Shown here in pieces: positions 6,471 through 7,934 of a stretch of 7,934 bases of DNA (position 1 is its first letter; each line of letters starts with the position of its first letter). The position numbers were made by a program, and so were the translations under genes. Source of the DNA: Planctomycetota bacterium. Lineage in GTDB: Bacteria; Planctomycetota; UBA1135; GCA-002686595. The stretch lies in the NCBI GenBank assembly GCA_027623615.1, contig JAQBVH010000117.1, forward strand, positions 1-7,934, in the 5' to 3' direction. The notes under the pieces were generated by a model. That model was given only the letters and a program-made list of their open reading frames with translations, had not been told where the DNA came from and made no database searches.

Positions 6471-7249
6471 TGAGCTTTCTCAGCACGACCTGGCTGATGT
6501 TCACCACGTACCTGGGCGCGACCGCGCGCTCGAAGCGGATGATCATCTGCATGCTGCTCGTCCTCACCGTGCCGCTGGCGGCGCTGCTGCCGCCCGCCCA
6601 CGTGGAGGCGGAGAAGGCGGTCTACATGATCGGACTCTTCTACCTGCTCCAGGTGGTTGCGCCGATCGTTGGGCTGATCGCGAGCGCCGGCGTCCTCAGC
6701 GACGAGGTCGAGAACCGCACGATCACCTACGTGTTCACGCGTCCGGTACCGCGCGCGGCGCTGCTGCTCGGCCGCTACCTGTGTGTCCTGGTCCTCGTCA
6801 GCGCCCTCATGGCCATCGCGGCCATCTCGGTCTCCAGCGTCGCCCCGACCCGCAGCGCGACCCCGGCCCTCGCAGACGGCCAGGCCTCGCGCCTCCTGCT
6901 GGCCGCCATCCTGGGCGGCGCAAGCTACTCCCTGCTGCTCGCGGGGCTGAGCGTGTTCTTCAAGCGCGCCATGGTGATCGGGATCTTCTACCTGGTCGCG
7001 ATGGAGGTCTTCCTGGCCCTCGTGCCCGGGTCGGCCCAGAAGATGAGCATCCAGTACTACCTGCGCGGCATCTACACGAACCTCGGCGCCGTGGAGAACC
7101 AGTGGCTGCGGGACGGACCCGAAATGCTCGCGGGGACCGAATTCTCGACGCCGACCGAGCTTGTCGTGCGCCTGATGCTCTTCCTGGCGTTCCTCTTCGG
7201 CGTGAGCGTCTGGGGCCTCAGGCGGCGCCAGTTCGTGCTCACCTCCTGA
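6470..7249 (+). CDS. ABC-2 type exporter permease, module 2
   Basis: A 259-residue membrane protein pairing with the ATPase encoded just before it. Hydrophobic segments lie near 24-40, 52-75, 98-121, 141-160, 163-185 and 221-240, giving six spans, which is standard for ABC-2 permeases. The motif LSDEVENRTITYVFTRPVPR (76-95), followed by LLGRYL, corresponds to the EDQRVGANLLYFSRPLSR block of the module 1 permease and marks the same family. The overall sequences otherwise differ and this one is shorter, with a short first extracellular loop. It starts at ATG 6470 in a one-base overlap with the preceding stop; there is only a weak GGTGG upstream, so coupling is likely. Its 3' end overlaps the opposite-strand gene by 11 bases. 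Confidence 0.85.
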   Translation: MSFLSTTWLMFTTYLGATARSKRMIICMLLVLTVPLAALLPPAHVEAEKAVYMIGLFYLLQVVAPIVGLIASAGVLSDEVENRTITYVFTRPVPRAALLLGRYLCVLVLVSALMAIAAISVSSVAPTRSATPALADGQASRLLLAAILGGASYSLLLAGLSVFFKRAMVIGIFYLVAMEVFLALVPGSAQKMSIQYYLRGIYTNLGAVENQWLRDGPEMLAGTEFSTPTELVVRLMLFLAFLFGVSVWGLRRRQFVLTS

Positions 7250-7799
7250 GGTATTCGCTGGTGCGGATCAGGGCGTCGCGACCGTCCGCCCCGACCCCAT
7301 AGGTCCGGACGACGAGCCTGTCCGGACTCTCGAGGGTGATCACGCTGCGTCCGCGCACGCCGGCCTCTTCCCCGGACAGGCGCACGCCCCGCGCCAGGCT
7401 CCCGCGGCCCTCGAGCAGGCTCATGCGATCGGAGAGGTCCGAGAGCCAGAGGGCCTGCCACGCGTCACGCGACGGGTCGTAGCCGAGGTGCCCGGTGCTG
7501 CGCACCTGCGCCTCGCGCACGAGTAGGTCGAGGTCCAGGCGCAGGAACCGTCCGCCATGCACCAATGACAACGCCGCCGCCCCCCCGCCGACCGCCGAGC
7601 CTTCCGACGCGGTGATCGTCACGTCCCACGCGCCGACCAGGGAGGCGAGGGTCCGGTGGACCTCGCCGGTCAGCTCCCCGACGGGGACGGGCGACTCACC
7701 GTCGACCCCGATGCCGATTGGTTCGACTCCGTGGGTCGGCTCTGGCGAGGACAGACAGGCGGTGCAGAGCAGCATCGTGGCAAGAGGGACAGCACGCAT
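7239..7799 (-). CDS. Exported DUF1579-type protein, probable lipoprotein
   Basis: A 186-residue protein read on the - strand. A short signal peptide (MRAVPLATMLLCTAC) ends in a cysteine at 15 with small residues at -1 and -2 (Ala14, Thr13), but Cys12 at -3 makes the lipobox non-canonical. After a low-complexity linker (about 16-48) comes a domain resembling DUF1579: LVGAWDVTIT (54-63), GGRFLRLDL (82-90), GHLGYDPSRDAWQALW (103-118) and a closing TYGVGADGRDALIRTSEYLR. That family folds as a beta-barrel of unknown role. The ATG at 7799 is chosen because it starts the signal peptide; the frame stays open upstream to 7925, with an alternative ATG at 7856 that would bury the signal sequence. It is convergent with the exporter operon, so a functional link is not implied. 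Confidence 0.75.
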   Translation of the reverse strand: MRAVPLATMLLCTACLSSPEPTHGVEPIGIGVDGESPVPVGELTGEVHRTLASLVGAWDVTITASEGSAVGGGAAALSLVHGGRFLRLDLDLLVREAQVRSTGHLGYDPSRDAWQALWLSDLSDRMSLLEGRGSLARGVRLSGEEAGVRGRSVITLESPDRLVVRTYGVGADGRDALIRTSEYLRR

Positions 7800-7934
7800 C
7801 GTTCGGCCAGCGTAGCGGCGTGGCCACGCGCGGGGACAGGGGTGTCCAGGTGTCATCCTCCAAAAGGACACCCCGCCGCGAGCGCCCCTCCTGATGCCTC
7901 CAGGGCAGGATTCGCCGATTGGCACGCCCTGTGC
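7800..7934. other. Upstream region of the - strand gene
   Basis: This stretch holds the inverted repeat at 7839-7874 but no recognisable -35/-10 pair on the - strand and no second gene. Open reading continues through it in the frame of the DUF1579-type gene, but the translated residues (rich in Arg, Gly, Pro) look non-coding. Nothing else supportable is seen up to the window edge. Confidence 0.35.
7839..7874 (-). repeat. Inverted repeat upstream of the DUF1579-type gene
   Basis: A perfect 9-bp inverted repeat, GGGGTGTCC (7839-7847) and GGACACCCC (7866-7874), with an 18-base spacer. A second direct copy of GGTGTC lies at 7849-7854 right after the one at 7841-7846. A smaller competing stem is possible (GGACA 7834-7838 with TGTCC 7843-7847). 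On the - strand the loop holds GGAGG immediately followed by ATG (7856). It may be an operator for the gene starting at 7799 or an RNA hairpin in its leader. Confidence 0.4.

Noticed and set aside
7495..7815. A + strand open frame opposite the DUF1579-type gene
   Set aside because: It is Ser/Arg/Pro/Thr-rich with no motif and is antisense to a gene with a signal peptide and a recognisable domain.
1..7934. UGA recoding as selenocysteine, suggested by the selenate-like binding protein
   Set aside because: All genes end at their family-typical C-termini. No in-frame TGA interrupts a conserved domain, and no SECIS-like hairpin was seen after a TGA.
1..7934. tRNA, rRNA, CRISPR array, transposon or phage features
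   Set aside because: No cloverleaf, regularly spaced repeat, terminal inverted repeat pair, transposase or integrase was found on either strand.

Overview
The window is GC-rich bacterial DNA with strong third-position G/C bias, tight gene packing and frequent GTG/TTG starts. Two lipoprotein-type signal peptides indicate a cell envelope with anchored lipoproteins. This suits a high-GC Gram-negative lineage such as Myxococcota, Planctomycetota or a high-GC proteobacterium. No marker gene fixes the taxon, so this is a weak inference. No rRNA, tRNA, CRISPR array, insertion sequence or phage gene was seen.

Layout: bases 1-204 are non-coding and hold one GC-rich inverted repeat (22-57). Eight genes follow on the + strand from 205 to 7249 with almost no space between them. 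The first four (205-3657) form a complete phosphonate-type ABC importer: a lipid-anchored PhnD-family binding protein, a PhnC-type ATPase and two different PhnE-type permeases. The binding protein looks more like the PhnD subfamily annotated as 'putative selenate' transport than like classical PhnD, so the cargo is an open question (a small oxyanion such as phosphonate, phosphite or selenate). After a 22-base gap come two ATPase-permease pairs of the ABC-2 exporter type (3680-5550 and 5547-7249). Their order is ATPase, permease, ATPase, permease, with 4-, 4- and 1-base overlaps. Their substrate is unknown.

A single - strand gene (7239-7799) encodes a small exported protein of the DUF1579 type and overlaps the end of the last permease by 11 bases, tail to tail. 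Its upstream region carries a 9-bp inverted repeat (7839-7874).

How the genes may work together: the importer genes clearly form one unit, and the four exporter genes clearly form another, because their overlaps imply translational coupling. Whether the two units share one transcript and a common physiology is inference from the 22-base spacing and shared direction. The most unusual points are the selenate-like binding protein, the asymmetric permease pair (one has lost the conserved EAA-loop glutamate), the doubled exporter cassette, and the inverted repeat around a Shine-Dalgarno/ATG on the - strand. No clearly novel system is established.
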